Part shown: piece by piece, positions 12,879 through 20,468 of the stretch
Layout of the letters: each line of letters opens with the position of its first letter
Position numbering within the stretch: the first letter of the stretch is position 1
Source of the DNA: JAWKJY01 sp041393535
GTDB taxonomy: Bacteria; Actinomycetota; Thermoleophilia; Gaiellales; Gaiellaceae
Direction of reading: 5' to 3'
NCBI GenBank assembly: GCA_041393535.1
Contig: JAWKJY010000007.1
Location: 160,662 to 224,661 of the forward strand
Length of the DNA stretch: 64,000 bases
The notes under the pieces: generated by a model
What the model was told of the DNA's origin: nothing
Database searches by the model: none
Seen by the model: only the letters and a program-made list of their open reading frames with translations
Translations under genes and position numbers: made by a program

Positions 12879-13574
12879 GTGCATCTCGGGGTCGACAGCC
12901 CGCTCTCGATGGGCCAGGTGATCGCCACCACGGTGCGGCTGTACGGTCGCCGGCCGGTGACCTACGTGGCGATCGGGGCGCTGAGCTCGGCGCCGCAGCT
13001 GCTCATCTCGGTCGCCCCGCTCGCCGTGACCATCGTGGTCGTCGCGCTGGCGTTCGTCGCCGCGCTGGCCGTCACCGCTGCGCTCGCCGAGGGCGAGCCG
13101 CTCGCGACGCTGCCGCGCCGCCTGCTCCCGGTCGCGCCGGTCGTCGCGGCGCTCGCGCTGGCCGTGGGCGTTCCCTACGCGCTGCCGAACTGGTTCGCCA
13201 TCTTCGCGCTGATCCAGGTGATCTGGCTCAGCCTCGTCGGCACCTCCGTCCCGGCGGCGGTGCTCGACGATCGCGAGGGCCCGGTGCTCGTCCGCGTCGT
13301 CAACGCCCTCCGCCGCTCGTCCGCCTACTCGGTGAACGGCCTGCTGCACGCGCTCGCCGTCGTCTTCGCGCTCCTCGTGATCACGGGGCTCTTCACGGCG
13401 ATGGTCGGCGTCGCCCTGAACTCGTTCGGCGACCAGACGGCGACCGCCGCGTTCTTCGTCGCGCGGTCGGTCATGGTGCCGCTCCTGTACCTCGGCTTGG
13501 CCGTGCTCTACGCCGACCAGTGCGCCCGGCACCACGAGCCGGGCACGGCGCCGAGCGCGCGCGCGTTCCCATGA
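12879..13574 (+). CDS. polytopic membrane protein of unknown function
   Basis: 231 residues with about five to six hydrophobic segments. After a short soluble start (SPLSMGQVIATTVRLYGRRP) come long Ala/Val/Leu helices, then a basic loop near VRVVNALRRS. This layout resembles membrane domains found in glycerophosphodiesterase-associated and YciC-like proteins, but I cannot assign a function. A TACGAT hexamer ends 6 nt before the GTG start, so the mRNA is probably leaderless. The stop overlaps the ATG of the next small gene (ATGA), so the two are likely co-translated. Confidence 0.75.
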   Translation: MHLGVDSPLSMGQVIATTVRLYGRRPVTYVAIGALSSAPQLLISVAPLAVTIVVVALAFVAALAVTAALAEGEPLATLPRRLLPVAPVVAALALAVGVPYALPNWFAIFALIQVIWLSLVGTSVPAAVLDDREGPVLVRVVNALRRSSAYSVNGLLHALAVVFALLVITGLFTAMVGVALNSFGDQTATAAFFVARSVMVPLLYLGLAVLYADQCARHHEPGTAPSARAFP

Positions 13575-13789
13575 CGGACGGCCGGCTGCCGGACTGGCTG
13601 GTCGCCGAGATCGAGACGTGGCCCCAGGACGCGTGGGGCGTCCACCAGACGCGGCTGCTGCTGCGCGACGGCCGTGTGATCGCGCCGGTCGCGGTGCTCC
13701 CGGGCGGCGACGTGGTCGGCTGGGGCGAGGCCGGGCTGGCCGACTTCGACGTCGACGACATCGTCGCGATCGAGCGGGTCGACGCCTAG
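13571..13789 (+). CDS. small conserved-looking protein, 72 residues, unknown
   Basis: Acidic soluble protein beginning MTDGRLPDWLVAEIE, with no signal peptide or membrane segment. It overlaps the upstream membrane-protein gene by four bases, which suggests translational coupling. I do not recognise the family. Good codon usage and the tight overlap support a real gene. Confidence 0.65.
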   Translation: MTDGRLPDWLVAEIETWPQDAWGVHQTRLLLRDGRVIAPVAVLPGGDVVGWGEAGLADFDVDDIVAIERVDA

Positions 13790-13819
13790 CGGCGCGGCCC
13801 CGCACGTACGATCGGGACG

Positions 13820-14029
13820 ATGGCGAACCCGCGCGACCAGCGGCTGCGGACGTTCCTCCTCGGCGGCCTCCTCGGCGGCGTCGCCGGGCTCGTCGCGGCC
13901 GACCGGCTCGACCGTCGCCTGCGTCGGCCGGCCCCGGCCGACGGGCTCGCGGCCTTCGAGCAGGCGCCGTGCTTCCGCGAGCAGCGGGAGCGTCCGTCCG
14001 GCGAGCACCAGGCGCCGGCGGGCGACTGA
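13820..14029 (+). CDS. small Gly-rich membrane-anchored protein, 69 residues
   Basis: A short basic N-terminus, then one hydrophobic glycine-zipper-like segment (FLLGGLLGGVAGLVAA, about residues 12-27), then a charged tail. TACGAT at 13807-13812 ends 7 nt before the ATG, so it appears to have its own leaderless promoter. Function unknown. Confidence 0.65.
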   Translation: MANPRDQRLRTFLLGGLLGGVAGLVAADRLDRRLRRPAPADGLAAFEQAPCFREQRERPSGEHQAPAGD

Positions 14030-14041
14030 CGGCGTCGAGCC

Positions 14042-15637
14042 TCAGCGGCCGCGGCCGGCCGCGCTGAGATCGTCCCGCTCGAGCGCGGCCAGGGCGACCG
14101 TGGCGGTCCGGTAGTTCAGCCCGGCGTCGCGCAGGCCCATCCGCCCGGCGAGCACCTGCACCGCGCGGGTGTCCTCGAGGAAGCGGGCGCCCGACGGCTC
14201 CGGCGCCCGCGTGCGGACGACCATGAACGGGCCGAAGCGCGCGGTCTCGAACTCCTCGCCGGGGGAGCGGTCGCGGATCTCGAGGCTCGGCGTCGTCGCC
14301 TCGCCCGCGTCGAGCACCCAGATCCCGTGGCCCAGCGTCTTGCCCGCCTGCCGCAGCGCCAGCGCGGCGAGCTTCGGGTCGGCGCGGGGCACCATGCGGC
14401 CCAGCGTCGCGCCCCGCTCCCGTGCGCCCTCGTAGAGCGGCTCGAAGCCGAAGAGGACGTCGTCCGGGCGGACGTTCGCCGCGAGCCAGGCCTCCGCCTG
14501 CGCCCGGGCGGCCTCGCGGGCCGGGCCCTCGCCGGCGAACAGGAGCGGCGACTGCCGCCAGCCCCAGGCCAGCTGGCACGCCACGAGGACGGCAAGCCCC
14601 CCGGCCAGGGCGTGCACGCGCCAGGGGCCCGTGGCCGCGGCCGCGCGCACGAGCCCGGCCGCCACGAGCAGGGAGGCCACGGGCAGCACGAAGATCAGGT
14701 GGCGCGTGGCGGGGTAGGCGCTCTCCCCGAAGCGCATCACGAGCAGCGCCACGGCGGGGACGACGACCAGGCAGGCGGCGAGGACCGCCGCGTCGGGCCG
14801 CGTCCGCGCGAGCGAGCGGAGGCCGGCCAGGGCGAGCAGGCCGAAGAGCACGAGCGTGACGACCCAGCCCGCGGTGAAGTCCGCCGCGACGTCGCGCAGG
14901 TAGGCCGCGACGCCGGTCGGGCCGCCGAGCTTCCCGCCGCTGCCGACGCCGAGGTCGAAGCGGTCCGCGAGGACCGCGCTCGCGCGCCAGAGCGGCGCGG
15001 CGAGCACGCCCGTCGCCGCGAACGCGAGCAGCGGCGCGCGGGCCGGGAGCCTGCGCTGGGCGACGAGCACGAGCGCGAACGCTCCCTCGGCCGCGAGCAC
15101 GATCGCGCTGTACGGGTGGGACGCGGCGAGCGCGAGCGACGCGACGCCCCAGGTCGCCCACGTGGCCCAGCGGGAGTCGCGGGTCGCGCGCAGCAGCGCG
15201 AGCAGGGAGAGCGCGCTCGTCAGCAGGAAGAGGCTGTACATCCGCCCGTACAGCCCGTGGTAGAGCGTCATCCAGCTGGCGCACACGAGGACGGTCGCGA
15301 CGAGCGCGGTCGTCCGGCCCGCGAGCCGCGCGAGGAGGAGCGCGATCACGGGGACGGCCGCCACGGCGAGGACGGCGGAGAGCAGCCGCAGCGTCAGCAG
15401 GCCGGGCTCGATCGCGGTGGCCGCGTGCGCGAGCAGGAAGTGGAGGGGCGCGCCGCCGCGCTCGGTCAGGACGACGTCGAGCAGCTCGCCCACGGGCCGG
15501 TCGCTGACGGCGAGCGTCACGACCTCGTCCTCGTGGGCCGGCCAGGCGTTCGCGCGGGCCAGGAGGAGCGAGGCGAGCGCCAGCGACGAGGCCGCGACCC
15601 CGAGGCGGAAGGCCCTCGACGAGATCTCGGCCGGCAC
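14042..15637 (-). CDS. GT39/PMT-like integral membrane glycosyltransferase
   Basis: 531-residue protein with roughly ten to twelve hydrophobic helices and a soluble C-terminal domain. The first periplasmic loop carries the acidic HEDE motif expected of GT-C glycosyltransferases, which use lipid-linked sugars; LYHGLYGRMYS later matches the family pattern around the third to fourth helix. It probably glycosylates a cell-envelope polymer or protein. The GTG start at 15637 is chosen because TACCCT ends 6 nt upstream. An ATG at 15679 in the same frame would place the start inside the CIRCE-like operator and is less likely. It is divergent from the FmdB-type gene and may share its operator. Confidence 0.82.
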   Translation of the reverse strand: MPAEISSRAFRLGVAASSLALASLLLARANAWPAHEDEVVTLAVSDRPVGELLDVVLTERGGAPLHFLLAHAATAIEPGLLTLRLLSAVLAVAAVPVIALLLARLAGRTTALVATVLVCASWMTLYHGLYGRMYSLFLLTSALSLLALLRATRDSRWATWATWGVASLALAASHPYSAIVLAAEGAFALVLVAQRRLPARAPLLAFAATGVLAAPLWRASAVLADRFDLGVGSGGKLGGPTGVAAYLRDVAADFTAGWVVTLVLFGLLALAGLRSLARTRPDAAVLAACLVVVPAVALLVMRFGESAYPATRHLIFVLPVASLLVAAGLVRAAAATGPWRVHALAGGLAVLVACQLAWGWRQSPLLFAGEGPAREAARAQAEAWLAANVRPDDVLFGFEPLYEGARERGATLGRMVPRADPKLAALALRQAGKTLGHGIWVLDAGEATTPSLEIRDRSPGEEFETARFGPFMVVRTRAPEPSGARFLEDTRAVQVLAGRMGLRDAGLNYRTATVALAALERDDLSAAGRGR

Positions 15638-15643
15638 CGCGAG

Positions 15644-15649
15644 AGGGTA
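15644..15649 (-). promoter_or_regulatory. -10 hexamer of a leaderless promoter (glycosyltransferase)
   Basis: TACCCT on the minus strand, 6 nt before the GTG at 15637. The matching -35 zone overlaps the left arm of the CIRCE-like repeat. Confidence 0.55.
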
Positions 15650-15664
15650 CCAGCGGGCCGCTCG

Positions 15665-15691
15665 TTGGCACTTGGCCATTGAGAGTGCCAA
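15665..15691. promoter_or_regulatory. CIRCE-like inverted repeat (putative HrcA operator)
   Basis: TTGGCACTT, a 9-bp spacer, then GAGTGCCAA. The arms pair at 8 of 9 positions and keep the 9-9-9 geometry of CIRCE (TTAGCACTC-N9-GAGTGCTAA). The right arm covers the -35 position of the fmdB-type promoter (its extended -10, TGCTAGGAT, ends at 15715). The left arm covers the -35 zone of the divergent glycosyltransferase gene. That placement suits a repressor site. No groEL or hrcA gene is in the window. Confidence 0.75.
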
Positions 15692-15742
15692 CCGTCCGAC
15701 CGGCCATGCTAGGATGCGACCCGGAAGCGAGGTCAGCACGCG

Positions 15743-16054
15743 ATGCCAACGTACGAGTACCGCTGTCCAAACGGGCATACGTTCGAGCTCTTCCAGCGGA
15801 TGAGCGACCCACCTCCCGCCGCGTGCGAGGTGTGCGGGGCCTCTCCGGTCGAGCGCGTCCTGTTCGCGCCGGCAATCCACTACAAGGGCTCGGGCTTCTA
15901 CTCGACCGACTACGGTCGCGGCCGCAAGCGCTCGGACGGCAGCTCGTCGTCGAGCGACGCCGGCGGCGGCGCGAAGGAGTCGTCGTCGGGCGGCAGCTCG
16001 GACTCGGGCTCCTCGTCCTCGACGCCCTCCGCGCCGGCGAAGACCGAGGCCTGA
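15743..16054 (+). CDS. FmdB-family zinc-ribbon protein
   Basis: 103 residues. The N-terminal 45 residues form the zinc ribbon (MPTYEYRCPNGHTFE; ligands look like C8, H12, C28 and C31). A basic GRGRKR patch follows, then a Ser/Gly-rich low-complexity tail from about residue 60. FmdB-type proteins are small putative regulators of unclear function. The CIRCE-like operator 51 bp upstream suggests heat-shock control by HrcA, which would be unusual for this family. The leader is about 20 nt with a weak GAGG ribosome-binding site. Confidence 0.85.
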   Translation: MPTYEYRCPNGHTFELFQRMSDPPPAACEVCGASPVERVLFAPAIHYKGSGFYSTDYGRGRKRSDGSSSSSDAGGGAKESSSGGSSDSGSSSSTPSAPAKTEA

Positions 16055-16062
16055 GCCGCCCG

Positions 16063-16076
16063 GAGCGGGGCCGCTC
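16063..16076. terminator. short hairpin between convergent genes
   Basis: GAGCGG-GG-CCGCTC, a perfect 6-bp stem just after the FmdB-type stop and facing the convergent secreted-protein gene. There is no T tract. Candidate terminator only. Confidence 0.35.
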
Positions 16077-16129
16077 GGCCCGGCGGGCGGCGCGCCCGGC
16101 GCGCGCTCGCGGAGCATGCCGCGCGCGGC

Positions 16130-18103
16130 TCAGCGCTTCTTCGGCCTGGGAGCGACCGTGAACGGCGGGCCGACGAGCGTCGAGACGCGCGCGCTGCTCG
16201 CCGCGCTGCGCACGACCGCCTCGAACCGGTACTTCCCGAGCGGCAGCGCGCCGCGCGGGAACGTCACGAAGACGAAGTAGCCGCCGCGGACCGCCTGCAC
16301 GGTCTGCCGCGCGGGCGGATCGACGCGACGGAGCGCCCGCCCGGTCTTGACCAGCCGGATCACCCGCGCCTCGACGATCGCGTCCTCGCCCGCCGCGAGG
16401 CGGAAGCGCCACATGTCGTTGCGCGGGTGGAAGCGCACGGCCCGCGGCCACAGGAGCTGCTGCACGGCGACGGTCGTGCGTGGACGGAACGCGCTCGGCG
16501 GCCGGCGGCCCCGGAGCGTGCGGCAGTCGACGGCGCCGCTCGCCGCCTCCTCCGAGACGGCGCGGAGCACGGCGGCCGACCGCTTCGGCGTCCCGTCCGC
16601 CCAGTACGGGGCCGACTGCCAGCGGTCGAGGTCGGGCTCGTCCCAGAGGAGGAACGTGAAGTAGCCGCCGACGCCCGGCTGGCAGGTGGCGAGCCGGATC
16701 GCGTCCTGGAGCTGGGTCGCCTGGTCGGGCGCCGGCGTCGTCTCCGCGCCCGCGGCCGGGTCGCTGGCGCCGCCGTCGAGCAGGGCGGACGGGTCGGTCT
16801 CGGTGCCGTGGTAGAGCGACGCCTTCGCGGCGTCCGGGCGCGTCTGGAAGCCGGTCTCGAGGTACCAGATGGTCACGCCGCCCTGGCCGGGGATCGGCTG
16901 GCCCGTGCCGGAGAAGCCGTCGTACCAGGCCTGCATCAGCGCCGCCCAGTCCCCGAGGCCGATCGTCGTCGAGCCCGCGTGCAGGCGCGACGGGCGCTCC
17001 GCGGCGTTCTCGCCGTACGGGTGGTGCGAGACGGTGTCGAGGATCGGCTGCGTGCGGCCGCTCGTCCGGTAGGCGGCGCCGAGCTTCCGGACGAACGCGC
17101 CGGGCGAGTGGGAGACGTTCGAGCGGGCGTTCGGGCGATCGTTGCCGCGCGAGGAGGTCGACGGGCCGATCACGTTCACGTCGGAGCGGGCCTGGTGGAG
17201 CACGTCCCAGCAGCGCGCGAGCAGGGCCGCGTACGCGGCCGGCGCGGCGCTCGTCCCGTCGGGGGCGAACTGGGGCCGCCAGAACGTCGCCTTGTTGGGC
17301 TCGATCCAGATCGCGACGTCGCGGATCGACGGCACGGCGACGAGCACGCTGCGCGCGAAGGAGCAGAACGCGTCGCGGCTCCCGTCGTCCTGCGGCGCGG
17401 CGTCCGCGGTCGCCCCCGTCACGAGGGCGACGATCCGCACCGAGCCGCCCCAGGCCTGCGCCGCGCGCTGGAGCCGGCTCGCGTCGGCCTGGCCGATCGC
17501 CGTCTGCCCCGGCGTCCAGGGCAGGACGACGCGCACGGCCCGCGCCCCGACGCCCTGCAGCGCCGTCAGCGCCTCGATCGGCCTCGTCGCGGTGTGATCG
17601 TCCGAGATCCCGAGCAGGAGCGGCTTCGCCGCCGGCGGCGCGAGCGCGAGCAGCACCTTGCGCGTGCCCGTCAGCGTGCGGCCGAGCGCGTCCGTCGCGG
17701 TCAGCCTGACGGTCGCCTGGACGGGCCCGCGCGCGAGCCGGGGGCCCGCGGCCGGCAGCAGCCGCGCGACGAGCGTCGTCGTCATACCCGCCGGGATGAC
17801 GCTCGCCGCCCGGCCCAGGACGATCGGCCGGGGCGGGCACCGCTTCGTGCGTCGCTGCTCGAGCTGCACGGTCAACCTCGTCGAGCAGAGCACGGCGGAG
17901 GGCGGGCAGCGCACGTCGATGGCCACGGTGTCGTCGGGCTCGACGGCCGCCGCCGATGTGACCACGGTCAACGCCGGGGCCCTCTTCGGCGTCGGCGCAG
18001 CGACCGCGGGCGCGGCGAGGAGGACTGCGGCGGCCGCCGCGGCGAGGAACGCGCGTCCCCGGCCGATGCGGCCCCCGGGGAAGCGTTGGGCGGAACACTC
18101 CAC
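16130..18103 (-). CDS. secreted protein with a glycoside-hydrolase-like barrel, unknown substrate
   Basis: 657 residues. A signal peptide (basic start, then an Ala/Leu-rich core ending AAPAVAAP, about residues 1-37) precedes an immunoglobulin-like segment. A TIM-barrel-like region follows, with runs such as VRIVALVTG, VAIWIEPNKATFW, VSHHPYGEN, IWYLETGFQT and FTFLLWDEPDLDRW. Those strand-end acidic residues (IEPN, LETG, WDEP) are what glycoside hydrolase clan A members show, so a polysaccharide-degrading or sugar-binding role is plausible but unproven. A C-terminal beta-rich domain follows. It starts with GTG 18103; TAATGT about 10 nt upstream is a candidate -10. Confidence 0.75.
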   Translation of the reverse strand: MECSAQRFPGGRIGRGRAFLAAAAAAVLLAAPAVAAPTPKRAPALTVVTSAAAVEPDDTVAIDVRCPPSAVLCSTRLTVQLEQRRTKRCPPRPIVLGRAASVIPAGMTTTLVARLLPAAGPRLARGPVQATVRLTATDALGRTLTGTRKVLLALAPPAAKPLLLGISDDHTATRPIEALTALQGVGARAVRVVLPWTPGQTAIGQADASRLQRAAQAWGGSVRIVALVTGATADAAPQDDGSRDAFCSFARSVLVAVPSIRDVAIWIEPNKATFWRPQFAPDGTSAAPAAYAALLARCWDVLHQARSDVNVIGPSTSSRGNDRPNARSNVSHSPGAFVRKLGAAYRTSGRTQPILDTVSHHPYGENAAERPSRLHAGSTTIGLGDWAALMQAWYDGFSGTGQPIPGQGGVTIWYLETGFQTRPDAAKASLYHGTETDPSALLDGGASDPAAGAETTPAPDQATQLQDAIRLATCQPGVGGYFTFLLWDEPDLDRWQSAPYWADGTPKRSAAVLRAVSEEAASGAVDCRTLRGRRPPSAFRPRTTVAVQQLLWPRAVRFHPRNDMWRFRLAAGEDAIVEARVIRLVKTGRALRRVDPPARQTVQAVRGGYFVFVTFPRGALPLGKYRFEAVVRSAASSARVSTLVGPPFTVAPRPKKR

Positions 18104-18242
18104 GGGCCAGATGACATTAACGGCTCGGCACGACGATGCCCATACGCCGTTCCGGGGAGGGTACGTTCACCCGTACGGGTAGGTTCCGGGCCGCGGGCCG
18201 GGCGCCGGCACCCGGTGGTCGGCGTCCGCTAGGGTGCCGCGC

Positions 18243-19091
18243 ATGAAGATCGCCAACGTCTCCGGCCGTGCCGCGATCGCCGTCGACGGAGGGTTCGTCG
18301 ACGTCGAGTCCGCGAGCGGCGGCACCCTCCCGTCCGACCCGATGGCCCTGCTCGAGCGCCTCGACGAGGCCCGCGCGTGGCAGGTTCCCGCAGACGCGCC
18401 GCGCATCGCGTCGCCGACGCTCGGCCCCCCGGTGCCGCGCCCGAGCAAGATCCTCGCGATCGGCCTCAACTACCGGCTGCACGCCGAGGAGTCGGGGATG
18501 GCGCTGCCCGAGCGCCCGGTCGTCTTCACGAAGCTGCCGAGCGCGCTGACCGGCCCCTACGACCCGATCGAGATGCCGAGCGACCGCACGTCGGTCGACT
18601 GGGAGGTCGAGCTCGTCCTCGTCGTCGGCCGCCGGGGCCGCTACATCCCGGCCGCGGACGCGTGGTCGTACATGGCGGGCGTCACGTGCGGTCAGGACGT
18701 GTCCGATCGCGAGGAGCAGATGCGCGATCTCAAGCAGTTCACGATGGCGAAGTCGTTCGACACGTACGGCCCGATCGGCCCCGTGATGACGACCGTCGAC
18801 GAGCTGGCGAACCCGGACGACCTGGCGATCTCGTGCTCGATCGACGGCAGGCTGATGCAGTCGAGCCGCACGAGCGACTTCATCTTCGACGTCGGCCAGG
18901 TGGTCGAGCACGTCTCGCGCGTCTGCACGCTCGAGGTCGGCGACCTGATCTTCACCGGCACGCCGGCCGGCGTGGGGATGGGGCAGAAGCCGCCCTGGTT
19001 CCTGCAGCCCGGCATGGTCGTCGAGACCGAGGTCGAGGGCGTCGGCTCGATGCGCAACGAGGTCGTGGCCGGCCCGCCCTACGGCGGCTAG
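18243..19091 (+). CDS. fumarylacetoacetate hydrolase-family protein
   Basis: 282 residues. The FAH fold begins at KILAIGLNYRLHAEE, with the metal-binding acidic cluster in DWEVELVLVVG and the conserved DVSDRE and FTGTPAGVG runs. Family members hydrate or hydrolyse C-C bonds of 2-oxo acids in aromatic catabolism, or decarboxylate oxaloacetate. The exact substrate is unknown, and no pathway partner is adjacent. ATG 18243 is chosen over the GTG at 18234 because TAGGGT (18230-18235) ends 7 nt before the ATG and overlaps the GTG. Confidence 0.9.
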   Translation: MKIANVSGRAAIAVDGGFVDVESASGGTLPSDPMALLERLDEARAWQVPADAPRIASPTLGPPVPRPSKILAIGLNYRLHAEESGMALPERPVVFTKLPSALTGPYDPIEMPSDRTSVDWEVELVLVVGRRGRYIPAADAWSYMAGVTCGQDVSDREEQMRDLKQFTMAKSFDTYGPIGPVMTTVDELANPDDLAISCSIDGRLMQSSRTSDFIFDVGQVVEHVSRVCTLEVGDLIFTGTPAGVGMGQKPPWFLQPGMVVETEVEGVGSMRNEVVAGPPYGG

Positions 19092-19137
19092 CCGCACGAC
19101 GGCCCGGGCCCGGTCGCGAGCGCGCTGCCGCACGCCC

Positions 19138-19157
19138 CGGGGCCGGGCACGGCCCCG
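19138..19157. terminator. hairpin between convergent FAH and LCP genes
   Basis: CGGGGCCG-GGCA-CGGCCCCG, a perfect 8-bp stem with a 4-nt loop in the 78-bp convergent gap. No T tract. Possibly a bidirectional terminator. Confidence 0.5.
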
Positions 19158-19169
19158 TCGGCCGGCCCC

Positions 19170-20435
19170 CTAGGACGCGGTCACGCAGCCCGGCGCGAAC
19201 GGCCCGGCGCCCTTCGCGGGCGCCTGCGGCGCGTTGCGTCCGAGGAACTGGCCGACGACCGCGACGTTCTCCTCGACCCCCTGGAGGTAGGAGACGCCGT
19301 TCTCCTCGATCGGCTCGCCGCCGAGCCGGCAGCGCAGCAGGCGGGAGTCGGCCGCGCGGAAGTGCACCCAGCCGAGCTCGAGCAGCTCGGTCGTCGTCAG
19401 GTCGGTCGTGAGCGGCGCGACCACGTCGCCGCCGAGCCACGGCAGCTCCACGAAGGTCCTCGGGCTGGCGAGCTTCGCCGCGATCGCGTCCACGACCTGC
19501 TGCTGGCGCCCGCCGCGCGTGATGTCGCTCTCGGACGGGTCGAGCTGGTTCTCGCGGATCCGCGAGTAGACGAGCGCGCGCTTCCCGTCCATCGTCTGCG
19601 TCCCCTTGCCGAACTGCCAGCCGCGCCACCGCTCGCACTCCGAGCGTGACTGGTACGGGCAGTCGAACCGGTTCGAGACGATCGCCCTCGGCACGTCGAT
19701 CTCGACGCCGCCGAGCTCGTCGATCAGCTCCGCGAAGCCCTCGAACGCGACGACCGCGACGTGGTTGACCGGGATCCCGGTGCGCGCCTCGATCGCATCG
19801 ACCATCAGCGCCGCCCCGCCGTACGCGTAGGCGGCGTTGATCTTGTCGATCCCGCGGCCCGGGATCTCGACGCGGAGGTCGCGCGGGATCGAGAGCAGCG
19901 AGACGCGGTGCTCGTCCGGGTCGGTGCGGATGAGCACGATCGAGTCCGCCCGCCCGCGGCCCTCGCGGCCCGGGCCGGTGTCGACGCCGAGGAGCAGCGT
20001 CGTCGTCGGCGTCGTCAGGATCGACCTCTGCGGCGCGGCGAGCGCGGCGCGCGCCCGGTCGTCCAGGCGCGCGTTCGCCTTCTTGACGCCGCCGTTCAGC
20101 CCGAAGTAGCCGGCGACGCCCCAGGCGACGACGAGCAGCAGCAGGAGGAGCAGGAGCAGGAAGCTCCACTTGAGCGTGCGGCCGAGCCACCGGCGGCCCG
20201 GCCGCGGCCCGGTGTCGCGTCGGCGCCGGCGCTTGCGGGGCGGGCGCTCCGGCGGCGCCGGCGACGGCAGCGGCGGGAGGTCGACCGGGAGCAGCTCGGC
20301 GGGCTCGGCCGTCTCCGGCCAGGGCGCCGAGCCTGGCGGCGGCAGCGGGGCGAGCGACGGCTCGGGCTCGCCCGGAGAGCGACCGCGATCCCGCGCCCGA
20401 CCGCTTCGATAGACGCGGTACGGCTTCTCGCTCAT
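19170..20435 (-). CDS. LytR-CpsA-Psr (LCP) family cell-wall glycopolymer ligase
   Basis: 421 residues. A long Pro/Arg-rich cytoplasmic segment (1-90) ends in a basic patch (RKRRRRR). One membrane helix follows (about 90-115, a run of Leu), then the extracellular LCP domain with LLLGVDTGPGREGRGRADS, SIPRDLRVEIPG and DKINAAYAYGG. The Arg and Asp residues that bind polyprenyl pyrophosphate are present, as is the late YSRIRENQLDPSESD motif. It attaches a wall polymer to peptidoglycan. Its promoter overlaps that of the divergent ROK kinase: TACCAT on the minus strand at 20453-20458 lies 17 nt before the ATG. Confidence 0.93.
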   Translation of the reverse strand: MSEKPYRVYRSGRARDRGRSPGEPEPSLAPLPPPGSAPWPETAEPAELLPVDLPPLPSPAPPERPPRKRRRRRDTGPRPGRRWLGRTLKWSFLLLLLLLLLVVAWGVAGYFGLNGGVKKANARLDDRARAALAAPQRSILTTPTTTLLLGVDTGPGREGRGRADSIVLIRTDPDEHRVSLLSIPRDLRVEIPGRGIDKINAAYAYGGAALMVDAIEARTGIPVNHVAVVAFEGFAELIDELGGVEIDVPRAIVSNRFDCPYQSRSECERWRGWQFGKGTQTMDGKRALVYSRIRENQLDPSESDITRGGRQQQVVDAIAAKLASPRTFVELPWLGGDVVAPLTTDLTTTELLELGWVHFRAADSRLLRCRLGGEPIEENGVSYLQGVEENVAVVGQFLGRNAPQAPAKGAGPFAPGCVTAS

Positions 20436-20468
20436 GGGCTGGACGAGCCGGTATGGTAGCCGCACGCC

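Noticed and set aside
15677..15679. ATG inside the CIRCE-like repeat as start of the glycosyltransferase
   Set aside because: GTG 15637 has a -10 box at leaderless spacing, and the extra 14 residues add nothing recognisable.
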